From a virus: DNA of 54,341 nucleotides. The position numbers were made by a program, and so were the translations under genes. Every line of letters begins with the position of its first letter. The first letter of the stretch is position 1. The stretch spans positions 1 to 54,341 of the IMG/VR virus record IMGVR_UViG_3300047509_000095, one strand, 5' to 3'. The notes below the pieces were generated by a model. That model saw only the letters and a program-made list of their open reading frames with translations, was not told the origin of the DNA and made no database searches. Positions 6,557 through 12,564 of this stretch are shown here, piece after piece.

Positions 6557-7533
6557 AACAGCCTTTCATCGTCGCCGAGCTTTCGGCATCGCATAACGGC
6601 AGCCTTGAGCGCGCACTGGCAATTGTTGATGCTGCCGCTAATGCGGGTGCTGATGCTCTAAAAATCCAGACGTGGGAACCTGACACGATGTGCCTCGACC
6701 GTTCCTACGTGCTCCCCAAAGGGCGCTGGGCGGGCACGAACTTGTTCGACTTGTACCGCGAAGCGCATTTGCCTTGGGAATGGCACAAGCCGATCTTCGA
6801 CCGCTGCCGCGAGCGTGGCATCGAGTGCTTCAGCGCGCCGTTCGATAAGGCGTCCGTCGATTTTCTCGAAACGCTGGGCGTGAAGCGATTTAAGATCGCC
6901 TCGTTTGAGCTGGTCGATCTTGATCTGATTCGGTATGCAGCCTGCTCGGGCACCCCCATGATTCTGAGCACGGGCATGGCATCGCTGGATGAGATCAAGG
7001 CTGCAGTTACCGCATGTGAACAGGAGGGTTGCCGAGACATCACACTCCTGCAATGCACCAGCGCGTATCCTGCTGACGCGAGCGACGCCAACCTGCTGAC
7101 AATGCGGTCCATGAACATCGAGACTGGCTGGCCCGTCGGGCTGTCCGACCACACACCCGGCATCGGTGTGGCCGTGGCCGCCGTCGCACTTGGCGCGGTC
7201 ATGGTTGAGAAGCACATGACGCTGAGTAGGGCGGATGGTGGCCTGGATGCATCGTTCAGCATGGAACCGCACGAGTTTAAGCAGATGGTGGTCGAGTGCC
7301 GGCGCGCAGCCAGCGCCAGCGCCATCGGCACGCCAGTCTACGGGTGCGGGCCGAATGAGAGCACCGAACTGCGCCGGTCGCTGTACTGGGCGAAGGACAT
7401 CAAGGCGGGGGAGGTAATAACGGCTGAGCATATACGGACGGCTAGGCCAGCGCTCGGGGCTTACTGCGACGCCGCAGCGCTGTTCGTTGGTGAGACAGCG
7501 AAGTGCAGCCACAAGGCGGGTATGCCGGTATGA
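6553..7533 (+). CDS. Nonulosonic acid synthase (NeuB/PseI-like)
   Basis: 326 residues with the NeuB TIM-barrel pattern: PFIVAELSASHNGS at the N-terminus, ADALKIQTW, CFSAPFD, FKIASFEL, STGMAS, LLQCTSAYPA, GLSDHTPG and VEKHMTLSR. These line the PEP/metal site that condenses PEP with a 6-carbon amino sugar to give the nine-carbon acid. The motif LYREAHLPWEWHK is close to the PseI form. The C-terminal SAF (antifreeze-like) domain begins near residue 275 (RRSLYWAKDIKAGEVIT) but stops at KAGMPV, about ten residues short of the usual end, so the last strand of the substrate-lid domain is missing. The stop overlaps the next start. Confidence 0.87.
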   Translation: MKQPFIVAELSASHNGSLERALAIVDAAANAGADALKIQTWEPDTMCLDRSYVLPKGRWAGTNLFDLYREAHLPWEWHKPIFDRCRERGIECFSAPFDKASVDFLETLGVKRFKIASFELVDLDLIRYAACSGTPMILSTGMASLDEIKAAVTACEQEGCRDITLLQCTSAYPADASDANLLTMRSMNIETGWPVGLSDHTPGIGVAVAAVALGAVMVEKHMTLSRADGGLDASFSMEPHEFKQMVVECRRAASASAIGTPVYGCGPNESTELRRSLYWAKDIKAGEVITAEHIRTARPALGAYCDAAALFVGETAKCSHKAGMPV

Positions 7534-7718
7534 TTGACTGGTTCCGCGTCATCACCGACCTTGAGCGGGTCTACAGCCTAGCGCAGATCGGCCGGGCCGT
7601 GAACCTGGACGCCGCTACGGTGTGGCGGTACAAGGGCGGCGCGGAACCAAAGTACTCGGTTGGGGTGGCTTTGTTGGATATGCATAGCAAGTTGCCAAAA
7701 ATAAAGCCCGCTCAGTAG
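7530..7718 (+). CDS. Small HTH-like protein ending the sugar cassette
   Basis: A 62-residue protein starting at the ATG that overlaps the synthase stop. The pattern YSLAQIGRAVNLDAATVWRYKGG reads as a helix-turn-helix in which the second helix ends in a recognition helix with Trp-Arg-Tyr, then a short helical tail. Proteins of this size in phages are often Cro-like DNA binders. Its last codons form the left arm of the terminator hairpin. It could bind the palindromes at 8002-8016 and 8648-8662, but that is inference. Confidence 0.65.
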   Translation: MIDWFRVITDLERVYSLAQIGRAVNLDAATVWRYKGGAEPKYSVGVALLDMHSKLPKIKPAQ

Positions 7719-7728
7719 CGGGCTTTAT
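7701..7728 (+). terminator. Intrinsic terminator closing the sugar cassette
   Basis: A perfect 12-bp stem (ATAAAGCCCGCT at 7701-7712, AGCGGGCTTTAT at 7717-7728) with a CAGT loop. The stop codon of the preceding gene lies in the loop and right arm. The symmetric A and T ends mean it can act in both directions, and it faces the leftward gene at 7745. Confidence 0.9.
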
Positions 7729-7744
7729 GTTGGAGCGGTGTTGG

Positions 7745-7960
7745 CTATTTCGTATTGGGGAACTTGGTAAAAGTTGTTCCTTCAGGGGCGCCGCGCGATA
7801 TGGTATCCGAGATCAGACCGAACACCGGGACTTCCTTAAGCCAAATAAAATCAGTTCCGATTTTGATGCCCAGCACACCGGCCGGGGTTTCGTAGTAGCC
7901 CTTGGCGTTGCCGTTAAAGGATTTAACCCGGCCAAGTTGATTTTCGTTAAGGGTTGCCAT
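7745..7960 (-). CDS. Hypothetical 71-aa protein
   Basis: Leftward gene with a GGAGA ribosome site, preceded by a promoter/operator copy at 7996-8023 and followed by the bidirectional hairpin at 7701-7728, so it forms a complete monocistronic unit. The protein is beta-rich (YYETPAGVLGIKIGTDFIW) and soluble, without cysteines. I do not recognise it. The same 5' leader sequence (CCGGAGAAAA before the ATG, MAT start) precedes the gene at 8602, so the two units share a promoter and leader by duplication. Confidence 0.8.
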   Translation of the reverse strand: MATLNENQLGRVKSFNGNAKGYYETPAGVLGIKIGTDFIWLKEVPVFGLISDTISRGAPEGTTFTKFPNTK

Positions 7961-7995
7961 GTTTTTCTCCGGTTGGGTTGTGCTGCGATGACTGA

Positions 7996-8023
7996 ACTAT
8001 AGCACGGAATCCGTGCATTGCAA
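7996..8023 (-). promoter_or_regulatory. Leftward promoter/operator, copy 1
   Basis: On the minus strand: -35 TTGCAA (8018-8023), 16-base spacer, extended -10 TGC-TATAGT (TATAGT at 7996-8001). The spacer contains the perfect palindrome GCACGGA-T-TCCGTGC (8002-8016), so a repressor bound there would block RNA polymerase. It drives the 7745-7960 gene. The same unit recurs at 8642-8669. Confidence 0.75.
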
Positions 8024-8027
8024 GGGT

Positions 8028-8204
8028 TTATTTCACGAATATTTTGATCATGAACAATTCCCACAGGCCTGGGTGCATTGCTGCCTTGCCCGCTTCCCAG
8101 TCCTGCCAGGTGCGCATGGTGGACTGGATCAAGGCTGCCGCTGCCGTTTGGGACAACCCGGCCACTACGCGAGCGGCGCGGATTTCTGGGGGTGTGGGGC
8201 TCAT
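8028..8204 (-). CDS. 58-aa XRE-type HTH protein
   Basis: Starts at the ATG two bases after the stop of the upstream leftward gene and ends with TAA at 8028. Translation begins MSPTPPEIRAARVVAGLSQT and continues AAAALIQSTMRTWQDWEAG, which is the XRE/Cro helix-turn-helix pattern (AGLSQTAAA as helices 2-3, then the conserved TW..WE..G closing turn). The rest, MHPGLWELF, is typical of small phage HTH proteins. As a DNA binder encoded beside two identical operator palindromes it is a good candidate for their repressor. Confidence 0.85.
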   Translation of the reverse strand: MSPTPPEIRAARVVAGLSQTAAAALIQSTMRTWQDWEAGKAAMHPGLWELFMIKIFVK

Positions 8205-8206
8205 GA

Positions 8207-8602
8207 CTACACCGCGAAAGGGGAGATGCCATATTTCGTGGCGATTTGCTTACGCTTCGTTTCGGCTTTATCGGATGCGTGGCGAGTGAACTCCCGGAAG
8301 GAGGCGCCAACAGCGATTTTCAACACGCGGGCCTGATTCAGCGTGGTGTTGTAGTTGATCGACTCGTCGGTGTTCGCAAATTCCGCTTTGGCCAGGCCCA
8401 CTTTAGTGTTGTAAGCCGTCTCAGCCTCCGACCGAATGGTTTTTGTATCCCTCCCACTATGGCGGGTTGCGCAAACGCAACCGAAGTAGAACACCACACC
8501 ATCGTCGCGTTCCATGGCGACAGTTGATTTCAAGTTCGATTTGCCGCAGCAATCGCAAGTATTAACATCGTCTACGATTGCGAGAGTCTTGTAAGTTGCC
8601 AT
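8207..8602 (-). CDS. Hypothetical 131-aa protein with Cys motif
   Basis: Start chosen at 8602, which has a GGAGAAA site and gives an MATYKTL N-terminus like that of the neighbouring unit. An upstream in-frame extension to 8803 would run through the promoter. Near the N-terminus DVNTCDCCGKSNLKST and FYFGCVCATRH supply paired cysteines that could bind zinc. The C-terminal half is helical and charged. No family recognised. It is the first gene of a two-gene leftward unit with the HTH protein. Confidence 0.8.
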   Translation of the reverse strand: MATYKTLAIVDDVNTCDCCGKSNLKSTVAMERDDGVVFYFGCVCATRHSGRDTKTIRSEAETAYNTKVGLAKAEFANTDESINYNTTLNQARVLKIAVGASFREFTRHASDKAETKRKQIATKYGISPFAV

Positions 8603-8747
8603 GATTTTCTCCGGTTGGGTTTGTGCTGCTGGTATGACTGAACTATAGCACGGATTCCGTGCATTGCAAGCTTTTATTTTTATTGCGAAAACGCAATGGG
8701 TTTTGTGGCAATATGCTTGACTAAATGCATGATTGCACGGGGATAAC
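8603..8747. other. Divergent intergenic region before terS
   Basis: Contains the leftward promoter copy 2, then a 6-bp inverted repeat ATTGCG-AAAA-CGCAAT (8682-8697) in AT-rich DNA. A rightward promoter for the late genes is expected here, but I find only a weak candidate: TTGACT near 8717 with a poor -10 17 bases later. The inverted repeat could be an activator or operator site for late transcription. Confidence 0.4.
8642..8669 (-). promoter_or_regulatory. Leftward promoter/operator, copy 2
   Basis: Minus-strand -35 TTGCAA (8664-8669), 16-base spacer, extended -10 TGC-TATAGT (8642-8647). The spacer carries the same 15-bp palindrome (8648-8662) as copy 1, except that the central A/T reads on the other strand. 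It drives the genes at 8602-8207 and 8204-8028. About 30 bases downstream toward the genes are also shared with copy 1. Confidence 0.75.
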
Positions 8748-9362
8748 GTGGCCCTGAACGCCAAACAACTGAGGTTTTGCCAAGAATATGTGATCGACTG
8801 CAACGCTACTCAAGCTGCTCACCGCGCTGGGTATAGCCCTCATACAGCCGCATCGCAGGGGGGTCGCCTGTCGCAACATGTTGAAGTTCAAGCGGAAATA
8901 CAGCGTTTAACACGGGAAATAGGCAAGAAAACCGAATTTACTGCGGAAAATGTACTGAGAGAGGTCTGGCGCCTAGCATCGTTTGACCCGCGCAAGCTGT
9001 ACAACGACGATGGCAGTCTGAAAAGCATCACCGAACTGGACGACGACACAGCGGCAGCGATCCAGGGCCTCGAAGTCGAGTACCTGGAGGTGGGTGGTAA
9101 GGTGCAAATGCTTTCCCCTGAGGAAGAATTCCTTGGCGAGGAGCCAGTCAAAGCGCCAAAAGCACGTATCACGACCAAGAAACTGAAGTGGGCCGACAAG
9201 AACACAGCGTTGACCCTGGCCATGAAGCGCTTCGGGTTGCTGGTCGATAAGGTCGAGGCCACGGGCAAAGACGGCAAAGACCTGGTGCCGCCAAGCGACC
9301 CGGTCGAGACCGCAAGACAGATTGCTTTCCTCTTGGCAACAGCAGCGAACAAAGGAGCTTAA
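8748..9362 (+). CDS. terS: Terminase small subunit
   Basis: 204 residues from the GTG at 8748, chosen because GGGGAT precedes it at good spacing and the product then begins MALNAKQLRFCQEY; a TTG at 8733 is an alternative. The N-terminal half LNAKQLRFCQEYVIDCNATQAAHRAGYS is the DNA-binding signature of the Terminase_2 family, followed by RLSQHVEVQAEIQRL. The small subunit recognises phage DNA and positions the large subunit for packaging. The C-terminal half is charged and probably mediates oligomer or TerL contact. TerL follows at 12565 after five inserted genes. Confidence 0.88.
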   Translation: MALNAKQLRFCQEYVIDCNATQAAHRAGYSPHTAASQGGRLSQHVEVQAEIQRLTREIGKKTEFTAENVLREVWRLASFDPRKLYNDDGSLKSITELDDDTAAAIQGLEVEYLEVGGKVQMLSPEEEFLGEEPVKAPKARITTKKLKWADKNTALTLAMKRFGLLVDKVEATGKDGKDLVPPSDPVETARQIAFLLATAANKGA

Positions 9363-9365
9363 CCC

Positions 9366-9509
9366 ATGGCAACGGACAAGAAACCAGCATCGCCGCTCAC
9401 TCAGCGCGTGCCGCCAGTGACGGAAACGATCATGGGCAAAGCCAAACCAGCGGCACCGGGCAAGCCGGGGCAAATGACCACTATCCTCGGAGGCAGCCGT
9501 GGCAAATAA
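9366..9509 (+). CDS. Small 47-aa protein
   Basis: Short gene starting four bases after terS and overlapping the next gene by 11 bases. The product is basic and Pro/Ala-rich, without predicted structure, ending GKPGQMTTILGGS. Small disordered phage proteins with similar TxLxG-type tails are common near the terminase and portal genes (compare 14606-14947 here, with RASTILT). Function unknown; a virion or scaffold-associated role is possible. There is no clear strong ribosome site, only coupling to terS. Confidence 0.6.
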   Translation: MATDKKPASPLTQRVPPVTETIMGKAKPAAPGKPGQMTTILGGSRGK

Positions 9510-9849
9510 CATCTATTCCCCAGGGCCGCAAACGATTCTCACGTCCTCGTCAACCGGCTCTGGCAGCTGGTATCGCCTGCACCCGCAAGTGCGCAACATC
9601 ACGTTCCAGTGCCTGCAATCGGGCTCAAGCGTCGGCGTGACAGTGGGCAGTACCATCTACATCGAGGTGAGCAACGATGGCGTGAATGCGTTGGCCACGA
9701 AGCCAATCACGGTCGCGTTCAATGGCGCCAGCCCGCAAAGCGATGGCGCCACGCTCGACGCGCACTACGAATACGTGCGCGCCACCTTGAACGCGAGCAC
9801 CACCGGTACGGTCAGCGTGATCGCCTCGGCCCAGTTCGGGAGCCAATGA
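9499..9849 (+). CDS. Small beta-rich structural protein
   Basis: 116 residues from a GTG with GGAGG six bases upstream. Rich in Ser, Thr and Gly with alternating beta pattern (ITFQCLQSGSSVGVTVG, EYVRATLNAS). This composition is typical of head decoration or fibre-associated proteins. It precedes a fibre-like gene by an ATGA overlap. I do not recognise a specific family. Confidence 0.72.
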   Translation: MANNIYSPGPQTILTSSSTGSGSWYRLHPQVRNITFQCLQSGSSVGVTVGSTIYIEVSNDGVNALATKPITVAFNGASPQSDGATLDAHYEYVRATLNASTTGTVSVIASAQFGSQ

Positions 9850-11195
9850 TGCGGCGCGCGCTCCCCGCTCTGTTGTTCCTGGCCCAGTGCTGCTATGCGC
9901 AGGTCACGACCAACCCGTCCGTTACGGGCGTCCCCGCGCCGCAGTCCTCGGTCGCGATCACTGGTGGCACGATCAGCAGCACGCCTATCAGCGGCTCCAC
10001 TGGCTCGTTCACCACCCTTACTGCTTCACAGGGCCTCACGCTCCCAACGGTCGAGAACGCGCTCACGGCCGGCGCGGGCGGCACGCAAGCCGGTTGCCTG
10101 GCGCTCAGCTCAACCGCTACGTTTCACAGGATCACGACAGTTGCCTCGAACGCCGATTCGATCTGTTTGCCGACCGCTACAGCCGGTGCGATGCATTACA
10201 TTCGCAATGATGGTTCGAGCGGGAATGCGATCATGGTGTTCGGCACCTCGCCTGACACGATCAACGGCATCGCGACAGCTACTGGCGTGAGCATGTCGGT
10301 CAATCAGGGCGCATGGTTCATCAGCACGGCCAACGGTGCGTGGACAAGTACTGGACCCTTGCTGTTCACGGGCACAGGCGTCGTCGGCGTACGCCAAACG
10401 AGCCCTTCGCTGATCACTCCTGTCCTTGGCGTCGCAGGCGCTACCAGCATGAACTTGACTGGCGGCGGCCTGACATGGACCAATGACAATACCTACAATT
10501 TTGGTGCTGTTGGCGCCAACCGCCCGGCCAACATTTATGCCGGGACCAGTGTCAATGCGCCAGCTATCACGGCCAGCGCAGCGCTAACCGGCGCATCCAC
10601 TAGTTTGACAGGCGGTGGGATCACCTGGGTCAATGACAATACCTATAACATCGGCGCTGCTGGTGCGAACAGGCCAGCGAATATCTACGTGGGTACGAAC
10701 GCAGTCATCGGGGGGACCATCACCGCTGGCGCTATCGCGTCCAATGCATCTGCGCAGTCCGGCTACCTCTGCTACAACACCAGCGGCGGCGTGATCACGT
10801 ACGATGGCGGCGCCACATGCTTGATCTCGTTGGAGGAGTACAAGGATAACCACGGCTATATCACCGGTCCTGATGCCATGAAGGATGTCATGGCCTTGCG
10901 CCCATTCTGGGGCTCGTACAAAACCGACAGTACCTTGCATGACGCGCACGAGCAGCCTTTCCTCGGCGCTCGCCAGGTCGAGTCCGTTGACAAGCGGCTC
11001 GCAGCCTACGGCGAGGACAACGTGCTGCGCTCGGTGCGCTACCAGAACTTGACTGCTGTGCTAGTGGCCGCGATCCAGGAACAGCAGAAACAGATCGATC
11101 GCATGTACTGGTGCTTGATGGCGCTGGCAGCATTCTGTGGCTTCATGTTCGTAACAGTTAGCCGACTGCCTCGGCCACTCCACAGCAGCCAGTAG
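9846..11195 (+). CDS. Exported fibre-like protein with S74-type chaperone domain and C-terminal TM
   Basis: 449 residues from the ATG overlapping the previous stop. Residues 1-19 (MMRRALPALLFLAQCCYA) look like a cleavable signal peptide. The body is Ser/Thr/Gly-rich with two copies of a roughly 45-residue repeat around NDNTYN(F/I)GA-GANRP-NIY. Near the C-terminus, CLISLEEYKDNHGYITGP through VRYQNLTAVLVAAIQEQQ resembles the Peptidase_S74 intramolecular chaperone of tail fibres, with the Ser...Lys pair kept. It then ends in a hydrophobic segment WCLMALAAFCGFMFVTV. A fibre with a signal peptide and membrane anchor is odd; it may be shown on the host surface or be membrane-attached before assembly. 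Confidence 0.72.
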   Translation: MMRRALPALLFLAQCCYAQVTTNPSVTGVPAPQSSVAITGGTISSTPISGSTGSFTTLTASQGLTLPTVENALTAGAGGTQAGCLALSSTATFHRITTVASNADSICLPTATAGAMHYIRNDGSSGNAIMVFGTSPDTINGIATATGVSMSVNQGAWFISTANGAWTSTGPLLFTGTGVVGVRQTSPSLITPVLGVAGATSMNLTGGGLTWTNDNTYNFGAVGANRPANIYAGTSVNAPAITASAALTGASTSLTGGGITWVNDNTYNIGAAGANRPANIYVGTNAVIGGTITAGAIASNASAQSGYLCYNTSGGVITYDGGATCLISLEEYKDNHGYITGPDAMKDVMALRPFWGSYKTDSTLHDAHEQPFLGARQVESVDKRLAAYGEDNVLRSVRYQNLTAVLVAAIQEQQKQIDRMYWCLMALAAFCGFMFVTVSRLPRPLHSSQ

Positions 11196-11221
11196 GCGAG
11201 AAACGTTATAAGGAGATTATC

Positions 11222-11701
11222 ATGCCATTCGGATCAACCAGCATCAGTTCGCTCACGCGTGAGCAATTGCGCAGCCAGATCGTCACGTCCCTCTTCGGCC
11301 GTCGCGCCGGCTTGGACGCTAACGGTTACGAGGTCGGTCATCAAGACTCACGCACACCGATCGACAACATCACGACCACGGCGGCCACGTCGTTGATCCC
11401 GAACGGGTGCAGCGTGCTTAGCGCTACGCCGGCGTCGAGCGCGATCTACACGATGTTCCAGGCCACAGCCGGCGTCTACAAGGAGATCACGCAGATCAGT
11501 ACTCCTGCCGTGGGCTTCCAGATCCAGCTGGGCGACAACGCGCATATTGTCACGACCGCCGGGACATCGTTTAACCAGATCACGATCGGCGGCGTGGGCG
11601 GTGGCATTAACATGTTCTGCATCTCGAGCAGCACAGCAACCGGCCCGATTTGGATCACCGATGGCTACGTAAGCACCGGCACGATCTTCTCGACCTATTA
11701 A
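11222..11701 (+). CDS. Hypothetical structural protein, 159 aa
   Basis: AAGGAG lies nine bases upstream. The N-terminus MPFGSTSISSLTREQLRSQIVTS is followed by RRAGLDANGY and a beta-rich body with many Thr, Ser and Gly. Proteins of this kind are common in podovirus head modules and are often found in virions, but I cannot name a family. It lies between the exported fibre-like gene and the DUF115-like gene. Confidence 0.72.
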   Translation: MPFGSTSISSLTREQLRSQIVTSLFGRRAGLDANGYEVGHQDSRTPIDNITTTAATSLIPNGCSVLSATPASSAIYTMFQATAGVYKEITQISTPAVGFQIQLGDNAHIVTTAGTSFNQITIGGVGGGINMFCISSSTATGPIWITDGYVSTGTIFSTY

Positions 11702-11728
11702 TCGAAGTATCTGAGGAGGTATTCGATT

Positions 11729-12562
11729 ATGAGAATTGCACTACTCGGCTCTGCCCCGTCATCCCTGCCCCTGGCTCCGTTCAAGGACGAGAGCTATGCG
11801 GCCTACGCAAACGGCAAACCAAATATCCAACCACCGGCGCCGTTTATCGAGCAGTCGTGGCAAATCTGGGCTTGCTCGCCAGGTGTCTACGGCCGTGTTG
11901 AGCGTTGCGATGCCTACTTCGAACTGCATCGGTGGGAACCGGGCAAGCCGTGGTTCAGTCCCGAGTATTGCCAGTTCCTGCGCGAGTTCAAAGGCCCGGT
12001 CTACACCGGCGGTGTGGTGCCTGAACTGCCAACTGGCGAAGTGTACCCGATCAAGCAGATTGAGGGCGAGTTCAGCTCCTATTTCCTGACCTCAAGCCTG
12101 TCCATGATGTGTGCGCTGGCGATCTACCAACTGGGCCAGCTCGATAAACAATTTGAAGCGGCAGGTGTACCCAAAGAACAGCACACCATCGGCATGTGGG
12201 GCGTGGACATGGCCGCGAACGAGGAGTACGGATATCAGCGTGCCGGCTGCCAGTACTTCATCCTGGAAGCGCTGCGCCGCGGTATCGAGATTTATGTGCC
12301 GCCAGAGTCCGACCTGTTGCGCCCGATGCCTGTCTATGGCATGTGCGAATGGGACCACAACTGGATCAAAGCGACAGTGCGCCTGCAGGAATTGCAGATG
12401 CACGAGAACAACGCCATGCAGTCGATGCGCAACACCGAGCAGACGCTTTCGTTCTTCAAGGGCGCCCGTGAGAACCAGCGCTACAACATGGACACGTGGA
12501 CATCGCCTTACGGCATTCAGTCGGGTCAGTTCATCAAGGCTGTGCAGGTGCCGGACGAATAA
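11729..12562 (+). CDS. DUF115/MAF-like Rossmann protein (possible glycosyltransferase relative)
   Basis: 277 residues with a strong GAGGAGG site. The N-terminal strand-loop IALLGSAPSSLPLAP resembles the nucleotide-binding GxxPS loop of DUF115/MAF and GT42 sialyltransferase-like proteins. Later TSSLSMMCALAI and IGMWGVDMAANEEYGYQR match the pattern xSGxxMxxxAI...GxDM, and GIEIYVPPESDLL closes the domain. Related proteins are common in phage head modules, where their role is unknown. MAF proteins transfer pseudaminic or legionaminic acid to flagellin, so in a phage with a nonulosonate pathway this gene is notable. The catalytic His region of GT42 enzymes is not evident, so activity is uncertain. 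Confidence 0.6.
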   Translation: MRIALLGSAPSSLPLAPFKDESYAAYANGKPNIQPPAPFIEQSWQIWACSPGVYGRVERCDAYFELHRWEPGKPWFSPEYCQFLREFKGPVYTGGVVPELPTGEVYPIKQIEGEFSSYFLTSSLSMMCALAIYQLGQLDKQFEAAGVPKEQHTIGMWGVDMAANEEYGYQRAGCQYFILEALRRGIEIYVPPESDLLRPMPVYGMCEWDHNWIKATVRLQELQMHENNAMQSMRNTEQTLSFFKGARENQRYNMDTWTSPYGIQSGQFIKAVQVPDE

Positions 12563-12564
12563 CC

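Noticed and set aside
11729-12562. Naming this gene a GT42 sialyltransferase
   Set aside because: The loop carrying the catalytic His in GT42 enzymes is not evident; only the shared Rossmann landmarks are seen.
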